Below are positions 49,801 to 60,342 of a stretch of 64,000 nucleotides of DNA, one piece after another. The first letter of the stretch is position 1. Every line of letters begins with the position of its first letter. The DNA comes from Aphelocoma coerulescens (taxonomy: Eukaryota > Chordata > Aves > Passeriformes > Corvidae). The translations under genes and the position numbers were made by a program. The stretch spans positions 18,885,578 through 18,949,577 of the forward strand of contig NC_091014.1 of NCBI RefSeq assembly GCF_041296385.1, in the 5' to 3' direction. The notes below the pieces were generated by a model. It was not told the DNA's origin. It searched no databases and saw only the letters and a list, made by a program, of their open reading frames with translations.

Positions 49801-50678
49801 TTGTGGGAAAATAAAAATTACATTACTCTTAGGCTTCTTTCTTCGTTATAAAGTATGCAAGCTCATTTGTTACTGGTTATTGGTTGTAGTACTTCCTAAT
49901 CTTAGTACCAGAAGTGAGGTAAAATTGTAAGAATGAAGATGTAGATTTGTGTACTCATGGTCTCTGGTGCCAGCTATAACTTTCACCCTTGAGCAAGCTA
50001 CACTTGATCTTCTTAGCCACTACACAAAGTAATTTTTAGTATATTCTGGTCAGAAACAGCAAAGTGTTAAAAAACCACATCCAGAACACATCCATTGATT
50101 ATCACTGTTAACTTTTTTTTCTTTCTCTTGTTTGTTCCTTGGCTGGTGATTTTTCACTTGTATAATACATCTTAAAAATGCAGTATAATTTTCCAAAGGA
50201 AAGAAATGAGTTATAAGGTCAGTTAGTCAGATATTTGTTATACCTATCAGTGGACCAAGCACTGTGCTAAATAGAAGACTTTTTGGTATATGTATATTTA
50301 ATATACTAGCCCAGAAAAAAAGGGAACAAACTATATATATATATACATATATATATGTAGCCAAAAAAAACTATTGCTAATCTAAGGTTATAATAGCCTA
50401 ACAAAGTTAACATAGAAAATTCTCACTAAAATACAGACATAATTATTATACATAAACTTCCTGGTTTATGTTTTGGTTTGTGCATTGTAATCAGTATTGC
50501 TTCTACCGTTGTAACCCTCCAGGTCCTCAGATTTATAGTCTCTGTGTTCCTGAAGAATAAGAAGTGATGGTTACCATGAGCCATCAGCATCCTGAGGACT
50601 TCAGTGTTAGGAGTTTAACATTCAGAGTGGAAGCTGCTTCCTCTTAGTCTTAAGAAGTTTGGCTGTATTTTTAAAATT
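46851..50678. other. AT-rich unique sequence, no gene seen
   Basis: No repeat family is recognised; a TA-rich tract lies at 50332-50356. Open frames of up to 105 codons (48495-48812, minus) have no family resemblance. Confidence 0.5.
50332..50356. repeat. (TA)n tract with one C interruption
   Basis: Alternating TA interrupted once by a C; palindromic and prone to slippage. Confidence 0.9.
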
Positions 50679-50714
50679 TGTTTTAAACTACTAATTTGTT
50701 TTAAACTACTAATT
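50679..50714. repeat. Perfect 18-bp tandem duplication
   Basis: TGTTTTAAACTACTAATT is present twice head to tail (50679-50696, 50697-50714), with no mismatch, so the duplication is recent. Each copy contains a CTAAT branch-point-like motif. Confidence 0.95.
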
Positions 50715-51080
50715 GATTCCCTCTGGCTGAGCACACCTGAGTCCAAGAGTGGTCCCACAGCCTTCACAGGCTCAACCACCCCACAGGCTCTTTTGGACAG
50801 CAACTATGGAAAAAGAGTTTCTGAACCTTCCCACGGAGGCTCTGTCAGGGCTTATGCTCAGGTGGGGGAGGCAACAGGTCCTATGGGAGGAGCTGAAACC
50901 AGCTCAGCTCACCCCAGCTCCAGTCAAGGTAAGCCACTCAGCACAGGTCAGAGCCTTCTTCAGTTGTCAGAGACAGCCTAATTTGGTGGGTTTCATGACA
51001 GTGATGGATTTGTCCTTTCCCCTGCCTGCCAGGTGTGGCTACAGCAGGTCAGCATGGTGCTGTGCACTGGCTGGCAATAA
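50715..51080 (+). other. GC-rich patch with candidate exon ending at a splice donor
   Basis: Composition changes abruptly to GC-rich. Two overlapping plus frames are open: one from the ATG at 50749 for 119 codons to 51108, another from before 50715 to 50981 (with an ATG at 50793). At 50925-50933 CAAG|GTAAG is a near-ideal splice donor, and acceptor-like CAG sites lie at 50758-50760 and 50766-50768. The translated peptides look protein-like (one rich in S, G, T and A) but match nothing I know. It could be a lineage-specific exon, an unrecognised repeat, or chance. Confidence 0.2.
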
Positions 51081-51557
51081 GTGTGTGCATACCCACACAC
51101 ATGCTTAATACACAAGACATACGGATCAATACCGAGCATTGTCTTTTCAAGTGCCCACACAATCACACAAAGTACTCACACAGGTATGAAGAAAACTTTA
51201 TCCTTAGTAAAAAGTCTTACATTTCCATCTAATATAATCCACAACTTCCTTTGGAAATAACTCCTTTTATCTTGCAACACATTCTGAAGAGATTCCCTTT
51301 AGTTGCCCCACCTTAGTGGGAAATATTAAAAGTAGTTGTCTCAGGTGTGCTTCATTTTCACTGATAAGATAACCAGGGTTTGGTCACCTGTTGTACTACT
51401 TCTGATTCTTGGTGCTTGTTGTATTTACTGCAATTATAGTTTAACAAGATAATCTAACACTAGCAATGCCAAAGTCATGTTCATTGAGCTACTGCAGAAG
51501 ACTCACAAACTGAAATATGGGATTTAGACATAAGAAGAAAAAGGAGGGGAAATAATG
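51081..51557. other. AT-rich unique sequence, no gene seen
   Basis: Short CACACA-type stretches near 51090; otherwise nothing recognised. Confidence 0.5.
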
Positions 51558-51733
51558 TGAGGATGTTCAAACACTGGTTGCCCAGGGAGATTGTGGAATC
51601 TCTCACCTTGGAGATATTCAAAATCTGATTGGGCAAGTTCCCTGAGGAACTTGCTGTACTTGGAACACCACTTTGAGCAGAGAAGTTGGACTAGGTGAGC
51701 TCTGGAAGTTTCCTGTGACCTCAATCACTGTGA
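51558..51733 (+). mobile_element. CR1 LINE, 3' end
   Basis: Sense CR1 end: ACTGGTTGCCCAGGGAGATT, GTGGAATCTCTCACCTTGGA, GATATTCAAAATCTGATTGG, TTGGACTAGGTGAGCTCTGG and a decayed terminal CAATCACTGTG. Confidence 0.9.
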
Positions 51734-53546
51734 AAATGCAGAAGTGCCACAGAGAAGCTAAAATTAAAATCTCTGTACCTACTTTTTCAGTTGAAGGAAG
51801 ATGTTGATATCACCATTGAATCTTCTTTAACCAGGAAGTTAGTTTTGAAACCTAAATTAAGGATGCCTTGTTTCCTTCATCATTTTTTTCTGCAAGACTG
51901 TATTCCTTTGTATTTTCTGATTCTCCCAACAGCTCATGATGAGAATATGGCTCTTTCAGGGCATCACATTTATATTTTTAATATTCTTTACTTTCTTACA
52001 CAGTCAGGGGATCCATTTGTCACGTACTACTTTAGCAATGGAAGTATGTGGATCTCAGACATTTGACTCTGAGTATTCATTATAGCTTGCAGAGACATTC
52101 TTCTGTATTTACAACAAAAAACCACTGTATTTAGCACATTCATTAGATGCAACACCGAAACAAGCCCTCTTCTGGCAGCTTAACACTTAGCCGGACAGCT
52201 GAGTGATACAACAACAAACACACCTAACAGGCTTGTTAGAAATACTTGCATAAAGTTGCAAGTTCTGTGTTTTTTTCTAAACATGCCCAAACTTGCCTAA
52301 GGACAGTTGTAATGACTGGGAGGAACTTTTTCTTTTAGAAAATGTGCTTTGTAGGTCATGTAAGGTCTTTAATTTAGAAGTCATCAAGATGTCAACCTGG
52401 GGTAATTTGACTTGTCCCACCTCTCAGAACACTCATTTTCTAAATAGAGTTTTGTTGGTGTGTGGCTTGTTTGAAAGAGAATGACCAGAACATGATAATT
52501 TGGGTGCATGCCAGACTGACTGTAACTGAGAAGGTTCTTTACAGAGACATTTTAGATCCTACTGAAGGAAAAGGTTCTGTTATCATCATTAAATTAATGG
52601 AAAAATCTGACTCAAAGGGAATTCTGATAAACTTGGATTTTACAGGAAATTCAGTCACTTAAGAGGACATTAAAATGTGTTTTTGTAGAATTCTACATTA
52701 TTCAAGTGTTTACTCAGCTAAGTGCATCATTCTTATTTGTAAACGAATTGTCTTTGGGACAACCATATATATAAGCAATATGATTATCATAACTAAGTGA
52801 CTGGTGAGATGGAGCTACTTTTTTTTTGGATATGTAAAGATGAATGGGTAACATATTCCAACCTGTACAGAGGTTCAGATCAAAGTTTTGATCTGAGATG
52901 TAGACAGTGGAGCTAGAAATAAATAAATTCTTAAAGGCTGCCGGTTCACATGAAACCAATATTCTCTAATTTTTGAATCCACTTGGACTCAAGTGTCTAG
53001 CACCCTCTGAGGTCCAAACAGTTTTATGTTGGAAGACTTGGGCATCTACTACATGCAAATCTAATTTTAAAAAGATTTATATTCACTGGTGACCATGTGT
53101 GGAATTTCCTATATCTGTTTTTTACAAAAATTAAAGTTTAAAATATATTTAATTTGTCTAATATATCTTTATTTTTCTGTAAACTTCTTCTTCTTCAGCC
53201 ATTCCTATGTTCCTAAATCTGAGAAACGGTATACATGATACAGATGATGCTTGACACTCTTAGTTTTCTTGATTTTTTTATTTTTTCATTTTCCTTGCTA
53301 TCTGTTCTCCAACTTCTTTCCCACTTTTCATGCCTACATATACTCCTACAAAAACAAAGGATTTCTGACAAACATCTTATGAAGTGTCTAGCTTTTATTA
53401 AACAGTCAAAAAAAATCAAAGCACTAATGCAATTTCTATGAATCAGATATGTTATGAGATAAACTCTTGGGGAAATTCTTCCTCATATCATGAAGTCATC
53501 CAGTGTTAGAATGAAATGCACAAACTTTGCAATGTGAATCTATTCA

Positions 53547-53577
53547 CAGGTAAACTTATATCACTCCTACAGGTAAG
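53547..53577 (+). promoter_or_regulatory. Pair of CAG|GTAA recursive-splice-like motifs
   Basis: TATTCACAG|GTAAAC (junction after 53549) and TCACTCCTACAG|GTAAGAAC (junction after 53572) join an acceptor-like end directly to a donor-like start. In long vertebrate introns this arrangement marks ratchet points. It matters only if the window is intronic on the plus strand, which is not known. Confidence 0.2.
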
Positions 53578-54082
53578 AACAGGAGGAAAGGGACATGCAA
53601 TAAACAGAGTGTTCACTGTAGTTTGGTTATTCTTGGTAGTGTCTTATAAAAAACAGTAAAATCAACCTTTTGCTGTTAAAGCTTTGTTCAGAAGCAAAGT
53701 AAGCTCCTAAAGAATATGGAAATAGGGGAGGTACACTAATAAGGTGAAGTAAGATCTGAATATTTCATGAAACCAGGAGTGAAAAAACATCATGGAATTT
53801 CTGAGTGTTGCTTTCTTTCTCACACAAAAGTTTCAAAGACTCTGCATAGGAAAAGAGAACTGCTCTCCTCATGAATCCTTTTTCACAGACAATTCAACCT
53901 TGCTGGAAGCAAAAGCAAGAAGAGTCTATGTTAAAGGCTTTACCTCAAAGAACTCTGACATCTTCCCTTCTCTGAAGTTATGAGTTCCTCGAGCTTAATG
54001 CAGACTTCTTGATCCCATCTTCCAACTCTGACCCCCTCTTCCAAAAGGATTGTCATTCTTTGCAGAATTACTTTTTTTGTTG

Positions 54083-54088
<6 letters not shown>

Positions 54089-54114
<26 letters not shown>
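54089..54114. repeat. T(26) homopolymer
   Basis: Longest uninterrupted homopolymer in the window. Confidence 0.9.
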
Positions 54115-54281
54115 GAGGAAAGGAACAGAAACCAAGATAACTACTATGCAGGGACAAAAGGCAGAGAAATAAAAATCATTGTCAGCACCAACACATCCTT
54201 ACCACAGGACTGAAGAAAGCAAAAAATAGCTGGCAATGGCATGGTATTAAACTGAGTGTAGAAGACTATTAAGATTAGCAG

Positions 54282-54815
54282 AGAATCATAGAACAATTTA
54301 ATTTGGAAAACACCTCTGTAGGTGACCTGATCTAACTCCTCACTCAGAGAGGGACTAGCCTGAAAATAGAGTACAACACCAAAGTAATTTTTTTCAGGGC
54401 CTAGTTCAGTCAAATTTTGGCTTTCTCCATTACTGGAGATTTTTTAATCCCATTTGAAAATTTCTTTACAGTGTTTGATGACCTCAAACTGCAAATGTTT
54501 TCTTTCTAATGTCTAATTCAAATTTCCCTTCCATAAACCTGTGTCTGTTGCATTTTACCTTTTCACTATGCATTTCCAGGAAAACTGTCTTCATTTCCTT
54601 TATAATTCTCCATTAGGTAATCGAAGACAGAAAGAAAAGCAAACAGCTTTGCCTTCTCCAGACTGAATAAACTTTCCAAGCTTCATTTTATATGTTCTCC
54701 AACCATCTAAGAATTTCAGTGACCCTTTGCTGGACTTGGTCCAACATATAAGTTCCCCTCTTTTATTGCAGAGCCTAAGACTATGTACATTCTCCAGAAG
54801 CAATCTCATAACTGC
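54282..54815 (-). mobile_element. CR1 LINE, old diverged copy
   Basis: Complement of CR1: GAATCATAGAACAATTTAAT, GTAGGTGACCTGATCTAACTC, then, after a diverged middle, TTGCCTTCTCCAGACTGAAT, CTAAGAATTTCAGTGACCC, TTTGCTGGACTTGGTCCAAC and TTCTCCAGAAGCAATCTC. The many changes and gaps mark it as the oldest CR1 here. Confidence 0.8.
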
Positions 54816-56260
54816 CAAATAGAAAAAAATACTTTGAGAGAAATTTTTTAGTCGTGGCTATAATCTGAGCAATTCAGGCCTGAGTGTGTTTAATTTTCAT
54901 CACTCCAAAGGCAAAACATCAACTCCACCTTATATATATTTTTTTGAAAATTAGCTGTAAATGTGTTTCAAAACAAAAACTGAATAAACTTCTAAAATTT
55001 AATTTCCGTAATATTTCTTCTTGAATTCCCACCCCAGAAGTTTGAAAAATAGATGCTTGTGAATTTTTAGAAACCTCAAATATAATACAGTAGAAGAGAA
55101 ATAAAATATCTGATTTTTAAAATTTGTTAACAAAGTGACAAATGTTTTAAGAAAGTCTTGTCCGCTCCCTTCCAGATTTGTTGAAATTCAAGAAAAAAGT
55201 ATTTAATGCAAAAAAAACCCCGATCGTCACACTGAATACTGTCTTTGAGGTATCTCTTCTGAGTGTTAACTAAAATATTAAACATTAAAACACTTTGATA
55301 AAGATTAATTCATCTTATCCTTTAAACAGCATCATGGGATTTTGATCAAGATGCCTCTTTAACAGCTAACATCCATTTTTTAAATTTTTAGTGGTTTAAA
55401 TTTAACTTTCAGTTTAAATTCATTAGAAAAAAATATTATCAAAACCTTTAAACAAGTTTTTGCTTATGTTTGGTACTATATTAATAGGTATATAAACTTC
55501 TAACTGGGAACTCTAATACTAGCAAGGGGCAGAACTGCTTTGGTCTTGTTCTTTTTAGGTTTTTTTTACGTTGTTTGTTTGAATATTTGAAAAGGTGCTG
55601 ATGAAATCCACAGGCCAAGTTATTTGCATGGCTAATAAGTTTAAATTTGATGCCACAGCATTGACAGATGATCATTTTCATATATCTATCATGTGTGTAA
55701 TGGTAAATGTCAAGCAGTACTTATTAAGAAAAGATCTTTCTCCTGAGAATTATTATGATTTTGAAAAGAAGGAAACCAAAATAAAGTATAGCAGACATGC
55801 CAGCAATGAAAAATTACTCTGTTTCTGAAGATACACATACAAAGGGCCCACATTTTCCAATTTATGACTATGTTCTCTAGGAGAGACATTTAAATTTCCA
55901 GTTGCTATGTGAATTTATTGAGAGTCAAATTTTATATATATAATGGAACTTCACATAGCTTATAAATAATTAATACATGAATAAAACATTGATAATAAAC
56001 ATTATTCAGTTAATATTTCTATAGTCTGACAAGAAAATAGGTGCTCATTATATGTTTTATAATAATGCAGCTTTGAAATTATTAGTAAACCTATGCTACT
56101 TCTTTTTGCAATACCTTTTCAATTTTTAGTAATAAATAGAATACAAAAGAAAATAATACCTAATTATTTGTACTATAGATTAATTTCAATATTTTCAAGA
56201 TTAATGTTCCACTGTGTGAGGTATTGCACAAATCCAAGCAGACATCTTCGCCCAGAGCAT
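54816..56260. other. AT-rich unique sequence, no gene seen
   Basis: Very AT-rich with no recognised repeat or coding signal. The boundary with the LTR element at the right is approximate. Confidence 0.5.
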
Positions 56261-57711
56261 TGGTTTTTTCCCCACCAATTTTAATACCCATGTATTGTTC
56301 CTGAGAAGTCACATAACGAAATCCAATGTTTATTAAATCTGTTAAATCCATTAAACTTCAGAAGCACTATTTCTTCATAAAGTTGTGCATAAACCTCTGC
56401 AAGAACGATGTAGGCAATGAGACTGGACAGAAGCACAAGCTAGGTGGTGGTATAGCTGGAAGAGTGTGTCCATAGAACAGATACTGGAATTCCCCAACTG
56501 TTTTATCATGCTCAGTACCGTTCAGATTCTGGTGGTATAATTATGGTATTTATATTGCTATATTGGGTTTTCACAGCAACGTTCTGCTCGTGGGTCAGCT
56601 ATAGGGGTGGTATCTGTAAGAATCTACTAGAAGCTTCCCACATGTCTGATGGAGACAATGTCAGTCACTTCCAAGATGGATCTGCTGCTGGCCAAGTCAG
56701 CGATCAATCAGCGATGGTGGCAGCACCTCTGGGATAGCATAATTAAGGCAGGGAGGGGATACCAACTTCATCCAGGGAGACAAGCAAGAGTATGTCAGAG
56801 AAACAGCCCTGCAGGCACCCACATCAGTGAGAAGGAGGGGAAGGAGGTGCTCCAAGGCACTGGAGCAGAGATTGCCCTGCGGCCCGTAGTGCAGGCCATG
56901 GTGAGGCAGCTGTGCCCCTGCAGCCCATGGAGGTCAATGGGGAAGCAGAGATCCACCTGCAGCCTATGGAGGACCCAACACCTGAGCAGGTGGATGCATC
57001 CAGAGAAGGCTGTGACTCCACACTGGAGCAGGCTCTTGGCGAGATCTGTGGATCCATGGAAAGAGGAGTCCATGCTAGAGCAGGTTGCTGGCAGGACTTG
57101 TGACCCCATGTGGGACTTGTGCTGGAGCAGGCTGTTCTTGGAGGACTGCACCCCATGGAAGGGACCCACACCAGACCAGTCTGCTCCTGAAGGACAGCAC
57201 CCCGTGTAAGACACACACTGGATCAGTTTGTGAAAACCTGCAGCCTATGGGAAAGACCAAATGACCAGTGTTGAAGAAGTTTGTTGTGAATTGTCTCCCA
57301 TGGAAGGGAACCCCATGCTGGAGAAGGGGAAGAATGTGAGGAGTCCTCTCCATTAAGAGGAAGGAGGAGCAAAAAACAATGTGTGTGATGAGTTGACTGC
57401 ACTTCCCATTCCCCATTCCCCGGTGGGGAGGAGGTAGAGAAAATCAGGCCTGAAGTTGAGCCTTGGAAGAAAGGAATAGGGGGGGAAAGGTGTTTTTAAG
57501 ATTTGGTTTTATTTCTCATTATCTTACTCTGATTGCATTACTAAATTAAACTAATTTCCCCAAGTCACATCTGTCTGTCTGTGATGGCAGTCCTGTCTTA
57601 ATCTCAAGACATGAGCCTTTAATTATATTTTCTCTCCCTGTCCATCTAAGGAAGGGGAATAATAAAGTATTTTTGGTGGACACCTGGCATTCAGACAGGA
57701 TCAACCTAGCA
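56261..57711 (+). mobile_element. Long passerine ERV LTR, plus-strand copy
   Basis: It ends TTGGTGGACACCTGGCATTC then AGGATCAACCTAGCA at 57711, with AAGATTTGGTTTTATTTCTC, ACTAAATTAAACTAATTTCC and AATAATAAAG upstream, matching the order in the minus-strand copy at 24025-25114. Homology with that copy is visible from TGGGTTTTCACAGCAACG (56564) onward. The 300 bp before it (from about 56261) belong to the same family as I remember it, either a longer U3 or retroviral interior. The left end is therefore uncertain. The middle (56870-57330) is a degenerate tandem array. Frames of 130-186 codons open on both strands there are products of the array. Confidence 0.75.
56870..57330. repeat. Degenerate minisatellite inside the LTR
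   Basis: Units of roughly 45-50 bp recur, each built from a CCATGGAAGGGACCCA-type block, a CTGGAGCAG block and a GGACTGCA or GGACTTGTG block. The units are too diverged for easy slippage. The same array, in complement, occurs within 24380-24760. Confidence 0.75.
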
Positions 57712-59336
57712 CCTTTTAGCTAAGTCAGATAGGTTCTATATCCCATATAATTATTTGTACAAAATAATCCACTTAGGAGATATTAAAATGTACTGCAGTG
57801 GATGCTAACTTTATTTTAAAAGATCTTAGTATTATTTAAAATACAAAGAAAAAATGGTGAAAAAAATGAGAAAACTCACATCTGAGCTGATAGTACTTAA
57901 TCATACTAACTTCAGGGGAATAAAATTCATAAAAAAAAGGTTTAACGCCTTTTAACAGAGTTGAAAAAAAAGTCCAAAATTTAGCTAATTTCTAAGTGTC
58001 AGGAGCTTACAATTAAGCAGCAGTGGATGTTAGTCATTATTGTAACTGTGGTGTGTAAATGAGATTGTTACCTTAACTGGATGGGGTACCACCATCCCTA
58101 GACAGTTTCTCAGACAGACATGAGATAAGTCCTAATCTAAAGCACTATACTTTGAATGAACTGGAGAAAATTCTTGGAAGTTATTTTGCAAGCACAAATT
58201 TCTGTTTCAGTATTGTGGCAATTAGAAAGGAAAAGGATGAACATTTAAAGATGTTAAAAGATATGTCAAGGACAACCCCATATACCTGGTAGGTTGCCTG
58301 CATTAAGACAGTCTTAGGAACCAAATAGCATTTATTCCTCAAGGGGTGTCATTTCCTCCCCAGTTGAAACTCCCTTGTTCCCTTAATCCAGACACATTCC
58401 CTCCCTCATGATGACACCTGGACTATGAGAAGGACCCAAAAGAGAAGGCTAAGCACTTTGAATCTCTGAGTCAGATAAGGATTTGGTAAACAGCATGGAA
58501 AAAGGCGAGCTTGTAAAACAGTTTGAATATAGTTTATATTGGCTCAGAGACAAGAGGGTTGGAAACAAAATACCAGAGCAATTATATGTTCTTTTGAAAG
58601 CGAAACTGAGATGCATAAAATTGCCATAATTATCTTCACTGACTCAACTTATTTTCAATTCATTATTTTTTGCAGTTTATCATATGAGTTCAAATGTGAC
58701 AAGACATTATCACTAACTGAACATTATTGAGGTTAGATGGTAGAAATTTATTCTTTTTTTTAATCTCACTTTTTTTTGATCAGTGATTAAAGGTACCTCT
58801 CAAAGTATGCATAAATTATTTGCTGTCAAAGAGCTTGTTAAAAAAAAGAGAAAAATAAAAGAACATTTAAAAATAGAATTATCTTCATCAATTTATTAAT
58901 TCAAAGCAGCAATAGATATAAGCATACAGTACACATGCACACTTGATTAATATTGAATCCAATTCTGTACTTACTGTAAAATCTCTTATTCTGCGCTTGC
59001 AAAAAGAGGCATAGCCACAATGATGCAAACAGACATCAGACCATTATGCTTTGAAACACACAAGAGTTTTTATACCTCATAACATAAATGATTCTTCGAA
59101 GAATCTTCTTCATTTTATTCTTCAAAATGTGTTATCCCTCCTTTCCTTGCTGCTTACAATCTCATGAATTATGTTTGTGTGCAAGAGACAGGTAGAGAAA
59201 GGGGAGTGATCATGAAAGGTGAGGAAGGGGGAAATCTACTGTCATATAAAAGCAAGAATTTAAATTTTTTTCCCTACATAACAGTAGGGGAAAAAAAACC
59301 CAAACCCCAAATATATAAACAATTAACCTCCCCTCT
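57712..59336. other. AT-rich unique sequence, no gene seen
   Basis: Nothing recognised beyond a 16-bp palindrome at 59090-59105. Confidence 0.5.
59090..59105. repeat. Perfect 16-bp palindrome
   Basis: GATTCTTCGAAGAATC reads the same on both strands. The TTC and GAA triplets recall heat-shock elements, but the spacing is not the canonical one. Confidence 0.85.
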
Positions 59337-59368
59337 CCCCCAAAAAACCCCAAGCCCAAGCAGACCCC
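59337..59368 (-). other. G-quadruplex motif on the minus strand
   Basis: C runs of 5, 4, 3 and 4 on the plus strand are separated by 6, 3 and 7 nt, meeting the G3+N1-7 rule for the minus strand. It lies in a C/A-rich patch (59280-59375) in otherwise AT-rich DNA. Confidence 0.6.
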
Positions 59369-59459
59369 AAACAGATAATCTCAGCAGTTACCCTTGGGTA
59401 ATTATTTACTGTCTTTCTGTGGCACTCACTTTACTGAAGTGCACTTTTTTATTCCTTTT

Positions 59460-59700
59460 TAAATTTATAATGAAAACCTGTGAAAATGCTACTTGTGGGA
59501 CATTAGCTGCCATTTTGAATCTTAGAAATGCATGGCAATTTTTGCACTTGTTTAAATAAGGTATCCACATACCATTGCTTTCCCAGTTCCTGCCAGTTTT
59601 AAGGTTGCATATGCCTTTGTTACTGTGATCTGGCAGTAATGAGAAGTTGTTATTTATAATGGCAATTAGAAAGGACCAAGAGACCTTTTCAGTTGCAATG
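59460..59700. other. Candidate conserved non-coding element
   Basis: Repeat-free and information-rich, with ATGCATGGCAATTTTTGCAC, TTGCATATG, TGATCTGGCAG and CAATTAGAAAGG. It resembles vertebrate conserved elements by texture; unverified. Confidence 0.25.
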
Positions 59701-60287
59701 TTGTAAAATTACTCAACATGAGTAGTTGGCCTAACAGGAATACACGACTGTAAGAAATATTTGCAGATAATGTTTTTATTTCTTGATGCTATGAAAGAAA
59801 AGGAAAAGGAAACCTGAAATTTATTTTTTTTCTGTCTATAAACACTAGATGGAGAATTAGGGTGTTACTCAAGTCAAATAAAGTACTGTCTGAAATGGTA
59901 AAAAGTGGTGTCAAAAAGTACATATATTTTTCTTTGAATTAAACCGAAAATAATCTCTGCATGAACACTATAACTCAACTTGTGATAACTGCACATCAAG
60001 TGGCTGTCATTTCTGTCTTGGAGAAGCCACTTCTTTCAAAATTGAAATTCTGAAGCCTGGACACTGAGTTATCTTCCAGGTACAATGGTTTCTACCAAAG
60101 TTAAAATTGGGAAAAAGGCATGACTCTAGTATTCACAACATGCTATACTTAACCGAAAGACCGAAAATTAATTTTGAATCTGATAACATTTAATGAATTA
60201 TTCTACAATGAGAAGTTCATGCACTGATATGGTGTAGCCCCGGATTTGAGCTAAAATACAGTAGGAAGCCAAGGGAAGTTATACCAT
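59701..60287. other. AT-rich unique sequence, no gene seen
   Basis: Nothing recognised. Confidence 0.5.
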
Positions 60288-60342
60288 GCTTGGCACTAGT
60301 GAGACACAGCTGGACCACCACCTCCAGTGCTGTGCTCTCTGG
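60288..60342 (+). mobile_element. Possible tiny CR1 ORF2 fragment
   Basis: CTGGACCACCACCTCCAGTGC and TGTGCTCTCTGG resemble the CR1 segment encoding the conserved RPHLEYCVQ-like stretch near the end of the RT protein. About 55 bp is too short to be sure. Confidence 0.35.

Larger units (their letters stand above)
51734..54281. other. AT-rich unique sequence, no gene seen
   Basis: No repeat family is recognised besides a T(26) run at 54089-54114. Two CAG|GTAA motifs lie at 53547-53577. Confidence 0.5.

Noticed and set aside
56649..57216. Frames of 186, 139 and 130 codons on both strands
   Set aside because: They are open because of the degenerate array inside an LTR; no protein family is recognised.
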